64,000 bases of DNA from Methanobrevibacter sp. (GTDB lineage Archaea > Methanobacteriota > Methanobacteria > Methanobacteriales > Methanobacteriaceae). Shown here piece by piece: positions 18,111-25,977 of this stretch (position 1 is its first letter; each line of letters starts with the position of its first letter). The position numbers and the translations under genes were made by a program. The notes beneath the pieces were generated by a model. It was not told the origin of the DNA, did no database searches, and was given only the letters and a program-made list of their open reading frames with translations. Where the stretch lies: NCBI RefSeq assembly GCF_017409525.1, contig NZ_JAFQSO010000014.1, positions 62,001 through 126,000 on the forward strand, in the 5' to 3' direction.

Positions 18111-18355
18111 TTTTATTATTTTTTTTAAAATTCTGTTATTATATATATTATCATAAAATTTTTTATTAACAGATAAGTTTATATACAACAGAATATATAA
18201 GTAACAATTAGCACTAAAACAACTTCCTTTTGTTTTAATGCCAAAGATGATAAAAAAATGTATGAAGCAGAGTTTATATTTATTCGGTGTAAAAAAACCT
18301 TAATTTAAGAGTGATTAAAAAATATGAAAAATGATATAAAAATGGAGAAAAACCT
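18111..18355. other. AT-rich gap between recombinases and VapBC
   Basis: No gene seen. It contains a small hairpin AAAACAA...TTGTTTT near 18217-18237 and TATA-like TTTATATA near 18177 and 18270. The boundary between the recombinase block and the toxin-antitoxin block falls here. Confidence 0.5.
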
Positions 18356-18589
18356 ATGATGATTGCAAATACCAAAATATACAAAAACTTCCAAACTTCT
18401 ATACCAAAAGAAGTAAGAGAAGCTTTTGATATTAATAATGATACAATTGTGGAATGGGGTATAACTGATGATGGGCAACCAGAAGTTAACTTCAGAAACA
18501 AAGTCAAATTAAATGATATTATTGGTATTGTAAAAACAGAGGAAGTTACAAATAGTGTGCAATTAAAGAAAGAGGTTTATTTAAAATGA
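18356..18589 (+). CDS. AbrB/SpoVT-fold antitoxin (VapB-like)
   Basis: A 77-residue swapped-hairpin AbrB protein: KIYKNFQTSIPKEVREAF followed by the INNDTIVEWGI strand pattern is the DNA-binding motif, and the C-terminal 30 residues would wrap the toxin. The next gene starts inside its stop (ATGA overlap) and is a PIN nuclease, the standard VapBC arrangement. ATG 18359 is an alternative start. It probably autoregulates the operon together with the toxin. Confidence 0.85.
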   Translation: MMIANTKIYKNFQTSIPKEVREAFDINNDTIVEWGITDDGQPEVNFRNKVKLNDIIGIVKTEEVTNSVQLKKEVYLK

Positions 18590-18987
18590 GTAAATATTTC
18601 TTTGACAGTTCATTTATAATTGCATTAGCGTTAGATAATGACAGTAATAAAAGCAAAGCTTTGGAACTTACAGATTTATTATCTGAAGAGTGTTACATTG
18701 GAGACAATGTAATAGAAGAAGTTGTGAATGTTGTTAACCTCAAAGGGGATGCTAATAAAGCAGAAACTATTTATTACTTCATGATGGATAACTTTAAAGT
18801 TATAAATGAACATGAGATATCAAATTACAATACAAAGACAATTAAAGTATTTAACAAGTTCAACGGCAAATTAAGTTATACTGATTCAAGTATGATTGTA
18901 ACTGTGCTGGAGTATGATATTGATTATCTTGTCACTTTTGACAATGAATTCAAAAGAGAAGAACGAATAAATGTAATGGGTATCTAA
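18586..18987 (+). CDS. PIN-domain ribonuclease toxin (VapC-like)
   Basis: 133 residues. Acidic active-site residues are visible in FFDSSFIIAL near the N-terminus, a glutamate in NVIEEVVNV, and the aspartates of YTDSSMIVTV and VTFDNEFK. VapC toxins cleave RNA, often tRNA or rRNA. Translationally coupled to the AbrB-type antitoxin upstream by a four-base overlap. Confidence 0.87.
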   Translation: MSKYFFDSSFIIALALDNDSNKSKALELTDLLSEECYIGDNVIEEVVNVVNLKGDANKAETIYYFMMDNFKVINEHEISNYNTKTIKVFNKFNGKLSYTDSSMIVTVLEYDIDYLVTFDNEFKREERINVMGI

Positions 18988-19135
18988 AAATAATTTATTT
19001 CGTGGAGGGAATGTTTTAGAGTGAAGTTTCCCCCATTCTTTTTTTCAATGTATTTTTATTATTATAATGTATATTTTTTTATAATATGACTCGCAAAGAT
19101 ATAAGTAATTAACTAAAAATGGAGGGTCACTAATT

Positions 19136-19582
19136 ATGGGTACAAAATTATCAGCAAAAGAGTTTATATTACTGCTATTAAATTCAGATAATCAAAAACC
19201 GATAAAAGGAAATTTATTTTTCCAAAAAGAAATGTTCTTAATTGTTGAAGAAGTTTATCCTGAATTACGGGAAGAATTAAATTTTATCCCTTATAATTAT
19301 GGACCATATAGTTTTAATTTAGTTAATATTCTGAAAAATCTTAAAAAAGATAATTTAATTACTTTTGAAGATTTTGATGGTAATGAATATTCAATTACCT
19401 CTGAAGGTGAAGAATACCTTAATAAAATTGATTTTCCAAAGGATATCATTAAAAAAGTTAATCGGCTTAAAATTGGGTCAAATAAATTAGGATATAAAGG
19501 ATTATTACGTTATGTTTATTTTAATTATCCTAAATATACAAAAAATTCAAAAATTAAAGATGATGTTTTGGGAGAATCATAA
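19136..19582 (+). CDS. winged-helix-like small protein resembling YwgA/Panacea antitoxin-associated families
   Basis: 148 residues, function unknown. LFFQKEMFLIVEEVYPEL, FIPYNYGPYSFNLVNILKNL and EYSITSEGEEYL look like the winged-helix and GP-Y core seen in YwgA-type and Panacea (SocA) proteins, which commonly act as antitoxins or regulators. It starts behind a strong GGAGGGTCAC site and opens a three-gene operon whose members overlap: its stop shares bases with the start of the membrane protein. The role as regulator or antitoxin of the operon is inference. Confidence 0.55.
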   Translation: MGTKLSAKEFILLLLNSDNQKPIKGNLFFQKEMFLIVEEVYPELREELNFIPYNYGPYSFNLVNILKNLKKDNLITFEDFDGNEYSITSEGEEYLNKIDFPKDIIKKVNRLKIGSNKLGYKGLLRYVYFNYPKYTKNSKIKDDVLGES

Positions 19583-20196
19583 TGGATTGGAATACTATTG
19601 TTCAAAATATTGATTTATGGAGAGGATTGATTTCAACTATTTTTTCGGCAGGAATTTACAAAATTATTGATGCTTATTTAAATAATTTACATATTCCTAA
19701 TGATTGGGATACTTTTAAAAAGAGTTATGAATCAAAATTAGAAAAAATTATAGGGGCAAATTTAGAAGAAATTTCTAAAAATTTAGAAGAAATAATTGAC
19801 CATACAAAAGAAAATCAAGGTAATGATGATGATGAAGAATCATTTAATTTAATTGAAGCTCATAAAATATTTTTTTTAGGAATAATAGATTCAATAAGAT
19901 TTAGAACTTTTGAAAGAGAAATCAAACTTTTTTACATGGACTTAGTTTCATTGAAAAATAAAATAACTAGTTTATTCGCTGTTCTATTTGTATTTTGTAT
20001 AATATGTGTTTCAGTAAGTTTCTTTAACAGTTTAATAACGTATGTGTTGATTATAATAATAGTATATTTGTGCTTTGAATTAGTTAAAGTGTATCTCAAA
20101 TTTAGAAAAGTCGTTTCGGAGATATCAAATAAAATTGAAATTATTGATGAAAATTATAATAATGTGTTATCCTTTGGTGAAAAATATGGAAATTAA
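19582..20196 (+). CDS. membrane protein with two C-terminal transmembrane helices
   Basis: 204 residues, not recognised. An N-terminal hydrophobic segment (LWRGLISTIFSAGIYKII) precedes an acidic, helical region (about 45-130) and two close hydrophobic helices (SLFAVLFVFCIICVSV and TYVLIIIIVYLCFELV, about 137-172), then a short cytoplasmic tail. Start overlaps the preceding stop (TAATG), and the stop lies beyond the next start at 20186, so the three genes are tightly coupled. Small two-helix proteins in such islands are often membrane-perturbing effectors; here that is inference only. Confidence 0.6.
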   Translation: MDWNTIVQNIDLWRGLISTIFSAGIYKIIDAYLNNLHIPNDWDTFKKSYESKLEKIIGANLEEISKNLEEIIDHTKENQGNDDDEESFNLIEAHKIFFLGIIDSIRFRTFEREIKLFYMDLVSLKNKITSLFAVLFVFCIICVSVSFFNSLITYVLIIIIVYLCFELVKVYLKFRKVVSEISNKIEIIDENYNNVLSFGEKYGN

Positions 20197-21352
20197 AAGT
20201 ATTAAATTAGATAATGTTGATGAAAATACTCGTGCAATTACTATTAAAACTTCTGAAAGTGATATTGAAACTCCTAACAGGGCAATTTCTACTTCAGAAA
20301 TCAATAAAATAAAAGGTATGAGAAACAGGGCAGATGAACCTCCAGGACCATTTGATGTTGTTGAAGAAGAATTTAATTGGCAAATTTACCAAACACCTTT
20401 GGAGTATACTCCCAAAGTTAGGCGTAATATTGATGGGATAAATGGTTTACGTAATAAGATAAATGCTGTAAGGTCTACTGTAAATACTCCAAAAAATATG
20501 CTTGAAGAAGAGGAGTATAAGAACATTCTTAAGTTAATTTATCCTAAGATTACTCAAAAAGATAAAATTGAAACTCCTTATATGACTGCTTTAATGGAAA
20601 TACAATTACAAGCAGGTGTTGATGTTATTGTTATTCCTGAACCTTACTATAATTCTACTTATGAAGACTTTGTTAATAATTTAGAAACTTCTATTAAATT
20701 TTTAGAAGCTTCGGATAATGAAAAACCTATAATGCCTATTGTGGGTATTAAAACTAATAAAGACCGTTTTGTAAATAAGTTGGATTATATTTTAGACCAA
20801 CATTTGAATCCGAAAAAAGATTTTGGATTGTTAGGTATATCTTGTAAAGTTTATAGTTCCCAGTTCAATTTGCACGTTCTTAGGGACATGTCTGATAAAT
20901 TTGAAAAATATTGGATTCATGGTTTTGATGCTTTTAGAAATCAGGCGAAGAAGACTTTTTATAATCCTCATGCAGTTACAATTTGGGGTATTGATACTGT
21001 TGGAGTCACTCCTCAAGGGAGATATATTCCAGGGGTTACTGATGCTAGAAATGGCAATAATGGTAATCAAGAAATTAACTTAAGAATGTATACTGAAGAT
21101 TCTTGGGGAATTCATAAAGGTTCTCAAACTTTTGTTGAAACTCATTTATGTAATTGTGATGGTTGTGATTATTATAGAAGGACTACTGATGTTGATAAAT
21201 TACAGAATTCTTTAGATGTTCATGAGATTATCCAATCTCATAATCAGATTGTAGGTTCTAGACAGAATATTGAAGAGAATGAGTATTTAAGATTGGTTAG
21301 GGATAAACGTGATTTCAGAGATTATTATGAGAGTTCGGTAGGGGATATTTAA
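20186..21352 (+). CDS. tRNA-guanine transglycosylase-like protein (TGT/DpdA-like)
   Basis: 388 residues from ATG 20186, which follows GGTGA at 20176-20180; an upstream in-frame start at 20135 lies within the previous gene. The C-terminal part has C322, C324, C327 and H352 in the pattern CxCxxC-x24-H with YYRR after the third cysteine and HN at the end, nearly the zinc site of queuine/archaeosine transglycosylases (x25 in E. coli Tgt). The middle (MEIQLQAGVDVIVIP, PIMPIVGIKTN, YWIHGFDAF) fits a TIM barrel. The usual Tgt SGGFQ segment is not evident, so substrate is unclear: tRNA, DNA (as DpdA) or something else. It ends the three-gene operon. Confidence 0.55.
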   Translation: MEIKSIKLDNVDENTRAITIKTSESDIETPNRAISTSEINKIKGMRNRADEPPGPFDVVEEEFNWQIYQTPLEYTPKVRRNIDGINGLRNKINAVRSTVNTPKNMLEEEEYKNILKLIYPKITQKDKIETPYMTALMEIQLQAGVDVIVIPEPYYNSTYEDFVNNLETSIKFLEASDNEKPIMPIVGIKTNKDRFVNKLDYILDQHLNPKKDFGLLGISCKVYSSQFNLHVLRDMSDKFEKYWIHGFDAFRNQAKKTFYNPHAVTIWGIDTVGVTPQGRYIPGVTDARNGNNGNQEINLRMYTEDSWGIHKGSQTFVETHLCNCDGCDYYRRTTDVDKLQNSLDVHEIIQSHNQIVGSRQNIEENEYLRLVRDKRDFRDYYESSVGDI

Positions 21353-21492
21353 TATTTTTTATTTTTTTCATTAATATTGTCTTAAAAATTCCATTAAATT
21401 ATTTTAAACATTTAATATTTTGTATATTGATTGGTTTTCTTTTTTTTTAAACCAAAAGGTATTTAACTTCGTAAAAACTATTAAATTATAAT

Positions 21493-21759
21493 ATGTACGA
21501 TAAAAAAAGGTGCTTAGTAGAACTAAGCAGTGGAAATGAAGAATCCCTGTTAAGGGTCATCAATGATTATGGGTTGATTCCTGCGGGGTCTACAGAAATA
21601 TTGGATGCTACTAAACCCGTTAGACTTTTGGATCAAAATCGATTTATTGTTGATTTGGATTTTGTTTCTAGTTTTGAGGATTTTGAAGAGGAAGTTAACA
21701 AATTAGGTTTTGATTTTGTGTTTAGGGATATTGATACTCATGAAGAGATTACTTTTTAA
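21493..21759 (+). CDS. small acidic hypothetical protein
   Basis: 88 residues, not recognised. Alternating hydrophobic/charged segments (RFIVDLDFVSSFEDF, EEEVNKLGFDFVFRDI) suggest an alpha/beta fold, with no membrane helix. There is no ribosome site before ATG 21493; a TATA-like GTATTTAAC lies about 35 bases upstream, so the message may be nearly leaderless. It stands alone between two multi-gene modules of the island. Confidence 0.6.
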   Translation: MYDKKRCLVELSSGNEESLLRVINDYGLIPAGSTEILDATKPVRLLDQNRFIVDLDFVSSFEDFEEEVNKLGFDFVFRDIDTHEEITF

Positions 21760-22060
21760 TCTTTTCATTTTTTCTATTTTTTTTAATTTTTTTTGTACAT
21801 TTCACTATTTTTTCAAGTAATTTTTGGAAAGATACGCTATGTGTTTTTGTTGTTTTCGCTTGACAATTAATTATTATTATTATTGTATTAGTGAACATTG
21901 TTTAATTTTATTATATAAAAAGGTTTAAATATACAATCAACCAAATGTATAAAACAGGAACCATCAACCTAAAAACATAATAATTTTAAAACAAATAAAT
22001 TATTATTAATTAAAGGTTGAAAAAAATTTTAAAGCAGTTTAATTTAGGAGATAAAAGGGT
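21760..22060 (+). promoter_or_regulatory. promoter and structured leader of the nucleotidyltransferase module
   Basis: This 301-base gap holds a T-rich tail after the previous gene, a TATA-like TTTAAATATA at 21924-21933 and a leader of about 100 bases. In the leader TCAACCT (21964-21970) pairs with AGGTTGA (22014-22020), and inside it AATAATT (21979-21985) with AATTATT (21998-22004), giving a nested hairpin. AGGAGATAAAAGG precedes the ATG at 22061. Confidence 0.45.
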
Positions 22061-22594
22061 ATGGCAAAAGATAAACTACCACCATTTGACAAAAGAGGAT
22101 GCTTACCAGAAGGAATATACAATCCAACGATAGAAGACTTCATGGAAAGATTCGTAAAAGTAACTGAACGCAGAAAAGAATTATTTGGAAAATACCAAAA
22201 ATTCACAAAACTATGCAATGAAGCAAAAGGAATCGAAGAACATTATTTAGATGGAAGTTATGTTAGAAACAAAGAAGAACCCGGAGATATAGATTTATTA
22301 ATAACATTCGTTGAAAAAGATGTAACTGATGGTAATGGGATTCCTAATGATTATGCAAAAATCATTTTCAATCAACCAAGAATGAAATTTGAATATGAAA
22401 TACATGTTTTTTATGCGAAAATCACTGATGAGTCAGATTCTGATGAAGAAAAAGAACATTGGGAGAATTATAAAAATTCATTTTTAGAATGGTGGGGAAA
22501 TCATACTATTGATAGAGTAAATAACATAAATGATGAAAAAAAGAAGGGATTCATAGTTTTCAATAAAGATGATCTTCATGAAATAGGGGCATGA
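22061..22594 (+). CDS. nucleotidyltransferase-fold protein (DUF6932-like)
   Basis: 177 residues. LDGSYVRNKEEPGDIDLLI contains the GS...DxD metal-binding pattern of the polymerase-beta-like nucleotidyltransferase fold, and the N-terminus PFDKRGCLPEGIYNPTIEDF is typical of DUF6932 proteins. Members of this fold act as toxins or antitoxins that modify RNA or proteins. The next gene begins inside its stop codon (ATGA), so the two form a coupled pair. Catalytic activity is plausible but not established. Confidence 0.7.
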   Translation: MAKDKLPPFDKRGCLPEGIYNPTIEDFMERFVKVTERRKELFGKYQKFTKLCNEAKGIEEHYLDGSYVRNKEEPGDIDLLITFVEKDVTDGNGIPNDYAKIIFNQPRMKFEYEIHVFYAKITDESDSDEEKEHWENYKNSFLEWWGNHTIDRVNNINDEKKKGFIVFNKDDLHEIGA

Positions 22595-23538
22595 TAACTA
22601 TGGTAAAAAATAACCATAAATCCATTAAACAACAACTTGAAGAAGTTCAAAGTTTAATATTAGAAAATTTATATCTACAAGAAAAATACCCTGAAAAAAA
22701 ATTTGGACTACAATTAGGTTTAGAATCTCTTAGAGATTTAGAAACTGAAATGTATGAAGCATTAAAACAAGAACAAGTTAATAAAAAAAGAGAAACCTGG
22801 GAATGGTGTTTCAAAGGAAATATGGTTCAAAATGGTTTTATCCCAATGAAAGAATATGGGGAATTATTGATAAATGGACAAGATTTGATAACCTCTTTAT
22901 CTTCAGATCCTTTAAATCTTAATCAACCTTTACCTTATAATGAAAATAGGTTATTAGTTGCAGGGTCATGTTCAGGTTCATTAAGAGTATTATTACTTTC
23001 TGAACAAACAAAATTAGATACTGAAGAATCTCATAGTCCTATTAATGAAGCAATGATAAAATTAAATAAAATTTCTAATTATGAGGGGGATTTAAACGAA
23101 TTCAATAATAAAGAGAATGTTGGTAAAAAACAAATGGCTCTTTATAGAAATTTTGTTAAATCTTTATCAGATATGAAATTAGATTTTGAAGTAAAAAAAC
23201 CTTTACATAACGGGTCTGATAAATTAGTGTTTTCAATTGATGCTTTAAAATCTTTAAAAATAGCTAAATCATTTGAAAATAATAAAAAACATGAGGAAAC
23301 TACTGAAACTGTTGAAGGAGTAATTCGTGCAGTTGATTTAGATGATTATAAATTTAAAATAGAGTCCCATTATGGAAATAGGAAACAAGTTATTAAAAGT
23401 GATTTTAATAAAAAAGATGAAGAGATTTTAGCATCTAAACTTAATAAAGAAGCATGTGTTGAGCTTAAAAATATTACTGAAGAATCAGTTGATAAAAGAG
23501 ATAAAAGTGATTATGAGTTGCTGAGAGTGATTAGATAA
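22591..23538 (+). CDS. unknown partner of the nucleotidyltransferase-fold protein
   Basis: 315 residues, family not recognised. The first 70 residues look helical (IKQQLEEVQSLILENLY), a middle segment SCSGSLRVLLLSEQ is compact and possibly functional, and the C-terminal third (VEGVIRAVDLDDYKFKIE) looks like a small beta-barrel. No membrane helix. The overlap with the nucleotidyltransferase-fold gene implies coupled expression and perhaps a complex. ATG 22600 is an alternative start. A 20-base repeat follows its stop. Confidence 0.65.
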   Translation: MITMVKNNHKSIKQQLEEVQSLILENLYLQEKYPEKKFGLQLGLESLRDLETEMYEALKQEQVNKKRETWEWCFKGNMVQNGFIPMKEYGELLINGQDLITSLSSDPLNLNQPLPYNENRLLVAGSCSGSLRVLLLSEQTKLDTEESHSPINEAMIKLNKISNYEGDLNEFNNKENVGKKQMALYRNFVKSLSDMKLDFEVKKPLHNGSDKLVFSIDALKSLKIAKSFENNKKHEETTETVEGVIRAVDLDDYKFKIESHYGNRKQVIKSDFNKKDEEILASKLNKEACVELKNITEESVDKRDKSDYELLRVIR

Positions 23539-23561
23539 GTTGTTATAGTGTGAAAATTAGA

Positions 23562-23581
23562 ATTATTGTTTAGTGTAACAT
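23562..23581 (+). repeat. intergenic repeat, copy A
   Basis: ATTATTGTTTAGTGTAACAT, lying 24 bases after the stop of the nucleotidyltransferase partner gene. Identical to copy B at 24591-24610. Confidence 0.8.
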
Positions 23582-23670
23582 GTTATTGTAGAGGGTTGTG
23601 AAATCAGTTAATTTTCATTTAGTAAAAATTATACGAAAAAATAAATAACATAAAAGGGGGTATAGCAAAC

Positions 23671-24204
23671 ATGGCATGGGAAGTTGTAAGTGATGGATTA
23701 AACAAAGAAAAATTCAAAGCAGTTCTTTTATACATTATCAATAGATGTGAAAACAAACCAAATGTTGGAAAAACAGTAATATGTAAATTATTATATTTTT
23801 CTGATTTTAATTACTATGAAAAACATGAAAAATCTATAACTGATGAAACATATCTCAAATATGAACATGGTCCATTTCCATCTCATATTAATGAAATACT
23901 TGATGAAATGATTGATAATGGTATTATTGAATGGAAATCAGAAAATTATGGAGGTTACCCTCAGGATCATTATTATCTTAAAGAAGCTCCTGATTTATCT
24001 TTATTAAATACTGATGAATTAAGGGTAATTAATGATGTTATTGATAAAATTGGAGGTTGGTCTGCAGGAAAAGCCAGTAAATATTCTCATGGTGACTTGC
24101 CTTGGAAAATTGCAGAAGACAATGATGTATTAGATTATGAATATGTTTTTTATAGAGACCAAGAATATTCAGTGAGGGACTATGACAGAGAAATATATAA
24201 TTAA
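23671..24204 (+). CDS. Panacea (SocA/DUF4065) domain antitoxin
   Basis: 177 residues. The domain is clear: KAVLLYIINRC, TVICKLLYFSDFNYYEKH, the KYEHGPFPSHINEI loop and DNGIIEW, about residues 15-95. Panacea proteins neutralise a wide variety of toxins. It has a strong AGGGGGTAT ribosome site, and the following RelE-like toxin gene starts 23 bases before its stop, the typical coupling of a type II toxin-antitoxin pair with the antitoxin first. Confidence 0.8.
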   Translation: MAWEVVSDGLNKEKFKAVLLYIINRCENKPNVGKTVICKLLYFSDFNYYEKHEKSITDETYLKYEHGPFPSHINEILDEMIDNGIIEWKSENYGGYPQDHYYLKEAPDLSLLNTDELRVINDVIDKIGGWSAGKASKYSHGDLPWKIAEDNDVLDYEYVFYRDQEYSVRDYDREIYN

Positions 24205-24574
24205 ATATCATCCAAAATTTGATAAAGAAGTCAATAAATTGATGAAAAAATGCCCATCACTTAAAGAAGATTTTGAAAGATTAACTAATGTATTATTGTT
24301 TCATTTAAAAACAGGAGACCATTATTTGCCTGATGATCAGTACCTTCAACTTCAGAGATTAAATGTTCCTTTTCCTGTTTTTAAAATTAAAAAATTCAGG
24401 TGTAAAGATATTCCTAAGGGGAACAGATCTGGTTTCCGGTTTATATTTATATTAAGTAGAAAACATCATGTGATTTATTTCACTGAGTGTTATTTTAAAC
24501 GTAGTAATGAAATTGAAAATAGAAATAGGATTAGAAAAATTTGTTTGAATTATGAGAAATATTTTAATGAGTAA
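24182..24574 (+). CDS. RelE/HigB-like toxin
   Basis: 130 residues with the layout of a RelE-superfamily ribonuclease: YIIKYHPKFDKEVNKLMKK at the start, then KIKKFRCKDIPKG, GFRFIFILSRKHHVIYFTE and a basic C-terminal helix. Catalytic residues vary in the family and were not assigned. It overlaps the Panacea antitoxin gene, giving a PanAT-type toxin-antitoxin pair. Toxicity is inferred. Confidence 0.7.
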   Translation: MTEKYIIKYHPKFDKEVNKLMKKCPSLKEDFERLTNVLLFHLKTGDHYLPDDQYLQLQRLNVPFPVFKIKKFRCKDIPKGNRSGFRFIFILSRKHHVIYFTECYFKRSNEIENRNRIRKICLNYEKYFNE

Positions 24575-24590
24575 TTAAGAAAAAAATAGT

Positions 24591-24610
24591 ATTATTGTTT
24601 AGTGTAACAT
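24591..24610 (+). repeat. intergenic repeat, copy B
   Basis: ATTATTGTTTAGTGTAACAT, identical to copy A, lying 17 bases after the RelE-like toxin stop. Confidence 0.8.
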
Positions 24611-24675
24611 TGTTGTTTGTAGGTGAATGACTTTTTAGGAGAAATAGTTAAAAATAGTAAATGATTAAAAATAAG

Positions 24676-24688
24676 TATTGTGTAACAT
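24676..24688 (+). repeat. intergenic repeat, truncated copy C
   Basis: TATTGTGTAACAT, a shortened form of copies A and B, followed by TATTGTTGTAGGGG before the ATPase ATG at 24709. Copy B has a similar follow-on (TGTTGTTTGTAGG). Confidence 0.55.
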
Positions 24689-24708
24689 ATTGTTGTAGGG
24701 GTTAAATT

Positions 24709-25929
24709 ATGCCGTTAGAAGAAGTATTTCCAGATTCTCCATTTGAACCTTGGAGACCTGTATCTCATGAAAAATTTAAAGGTAGGGTAAAAGATAGAGA
24801 TAAAATATTAAGAAGAATACCTCATGTTATTAAACATGGTAGAGCAGAGCATTTTTTTATCACTGGAAAACGGGGCATGGGTAAAACTTCTTTTGTTAAT
24901 TATGTTTCAAGAGTGGCTGAGGATGAGTATCATATGATTCCTATTCATATTAATAATAGTGGAGGTAAGACTGTTGATGAATTGATACAAAAATTACTTG
25001 ATGCATTAGTTAGGGAATTTAAGAAAGATTATTTGGGTAAGAAAGTTGTTGATAAAGTTTTAAATACTATTCAGGAATTTAAAGTTGCAGGAACGGGTGT
25101 TTCATTAAAAAATACTAATGAGTTAATTCAGAATATTAAAAATCATTTTGCGGATTTTTTAATAAAAACCTGTGAAGATTTACCTGAAGATTATGGTATT
25201 TTCATTGTTATTGATGATCTTAATGGATTATCAGAAAATGAGGAATTTACAAATTGGTACAAAGGGTTCTTTGAAATTATGGATTTCAATGAATATCATC
25301 TCCCTATAATTTTTACTTTAATTAGTTATCCTGAAGAATATGAAAGATTATGTGATTTGAATGAATCATTTTTTAGAATATTTAATCTAATTGAAATAGA
25401 TAACTTGGAAGATAAAGACATTGCAGATTTCTTTGAATCTTCCTTTGGGGAAGTGGGTATTGAATTTGAAGATGGAGTTGAATCATTACAACCTATGATA
25501 TTTTTCTCTTATGGTATGCCTTTAATAATGCAGTTAATTGGTGATTCTGTTTTTTGGAATGCTCAAGATAGTTTAAAAATTAATAAAGATGTTGTATTTT
25601 TAGGTATTACTGATGCTACTGAAGAATTAAATAAAAAACAATTAAAATCTAAGTTAAATAAAATAAGAAGTAAAACTTATATTAATATTTTTATTAAATT
25701 AGCTGTGAATGGATGGATGACTTTTAAAAAATCAGAATTTAGACAATATTTAAATTCTGAAGAGAGAAGATCTTTTGAAGGATTCTTGAAAAAAGCAAAA
25801 CAATTAGGTATTCTCGAACCAATTGGAAAGAAAAACAGTGGGGAATATGGATTTGTTAATAGATTATATTTAGTATATTTCCTAATGTTAGAATCACAAA
25901 GGAATTATAATAAAGTTATGAGTAAATAA
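24709..25929 (+). CDS. AAA/STAND-type ATPase with C-terminal winged helix
   Basis: 406 residues. Walker A is GKRGMGKTS (residues 53-61), Walker B is IFIVIDDL (about 170-177), and PIIFTLISYPEEYE fits sensor 1. The C-terminal 100 residues (KTYINIFIKLAVNGWMTFKK, YLNSEERRSFEGFLKKA) resemble a winged-helix region as in archaeal ATPase/Orc-like and STAND proteins. No nuclease or protease effector domain is visible, so it could be a DNA-binding ATPase, a plasmid-type replication/partition protein or a nucleotide switch of a defence system. It stands alone, framed by copies of the island repeat. Confidence 0.7.
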   Translation: MPLEEVFPDSPFEPWRPVSHEKFKGRVKDRDKILRRIPHVIKHGRAEHFFITGKRGMGKTSFVNYVSRVAEDEYHMIPIHINNSGGKTVDELIQKLLDALVREFKKDYLGKKVVDKVLNTIQEFKVAGTGVSLKNTNELIQNIKNHFADFLIKTCEDLPEDYGIFIVIDDLNGLSENEEFTNWYKGFFEIMDFNEYHLPIIFTLISYPEEYERLCDLNESFFRIFNLIEIDNLEDKDIADFFESSFGEVGIEFEDGVESLQPMIFFSYGMPLIMQLIGDSVFWNAQDSLKINKDVVFLGITDATEELNKKQLKSKLNKIRSKTYINIFIKLAVNGWMTFKKSEFRQYLNSEERRSFEGFLKKAKQLGILEPIGKKNSGEYGFVNRLYLVYFLMLESQRNYNKVMSK

Positions 25930-25960
25930 AATATTATATGAAAGAAAAAGAGTGTTTAAG

Positions 25961-25977
25961 ATTATTGTTTGTGTAAC
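25961..25977 (+). repeat. intergenic repeat, copy D
   Basis: ATTATTGTTTGTGTAAC, like copies A and B but lacking one A, 31 bases after the ATPase stop and overlapping the left arm of a long hairpin. Confidence 0.6.

Noticed and set aside
18988-19050. Terminator hairpin after VapC
   Set aside because: GGAGGGAATG and CCCCCATTC pair poorly; only a T-rich tract is present.
20135-20185. Longer start for the transglycosylase-like gene
   Set aside because: It lies in the coding part of the membrane protein, whereas GGTGA is well placed before ATG 20186.
23562-24708. Type III toxin-antitoxin RNA repeats
   Set aside because: The copies are separated by whole genes rather than arranged in tandem upstream of one toxin.
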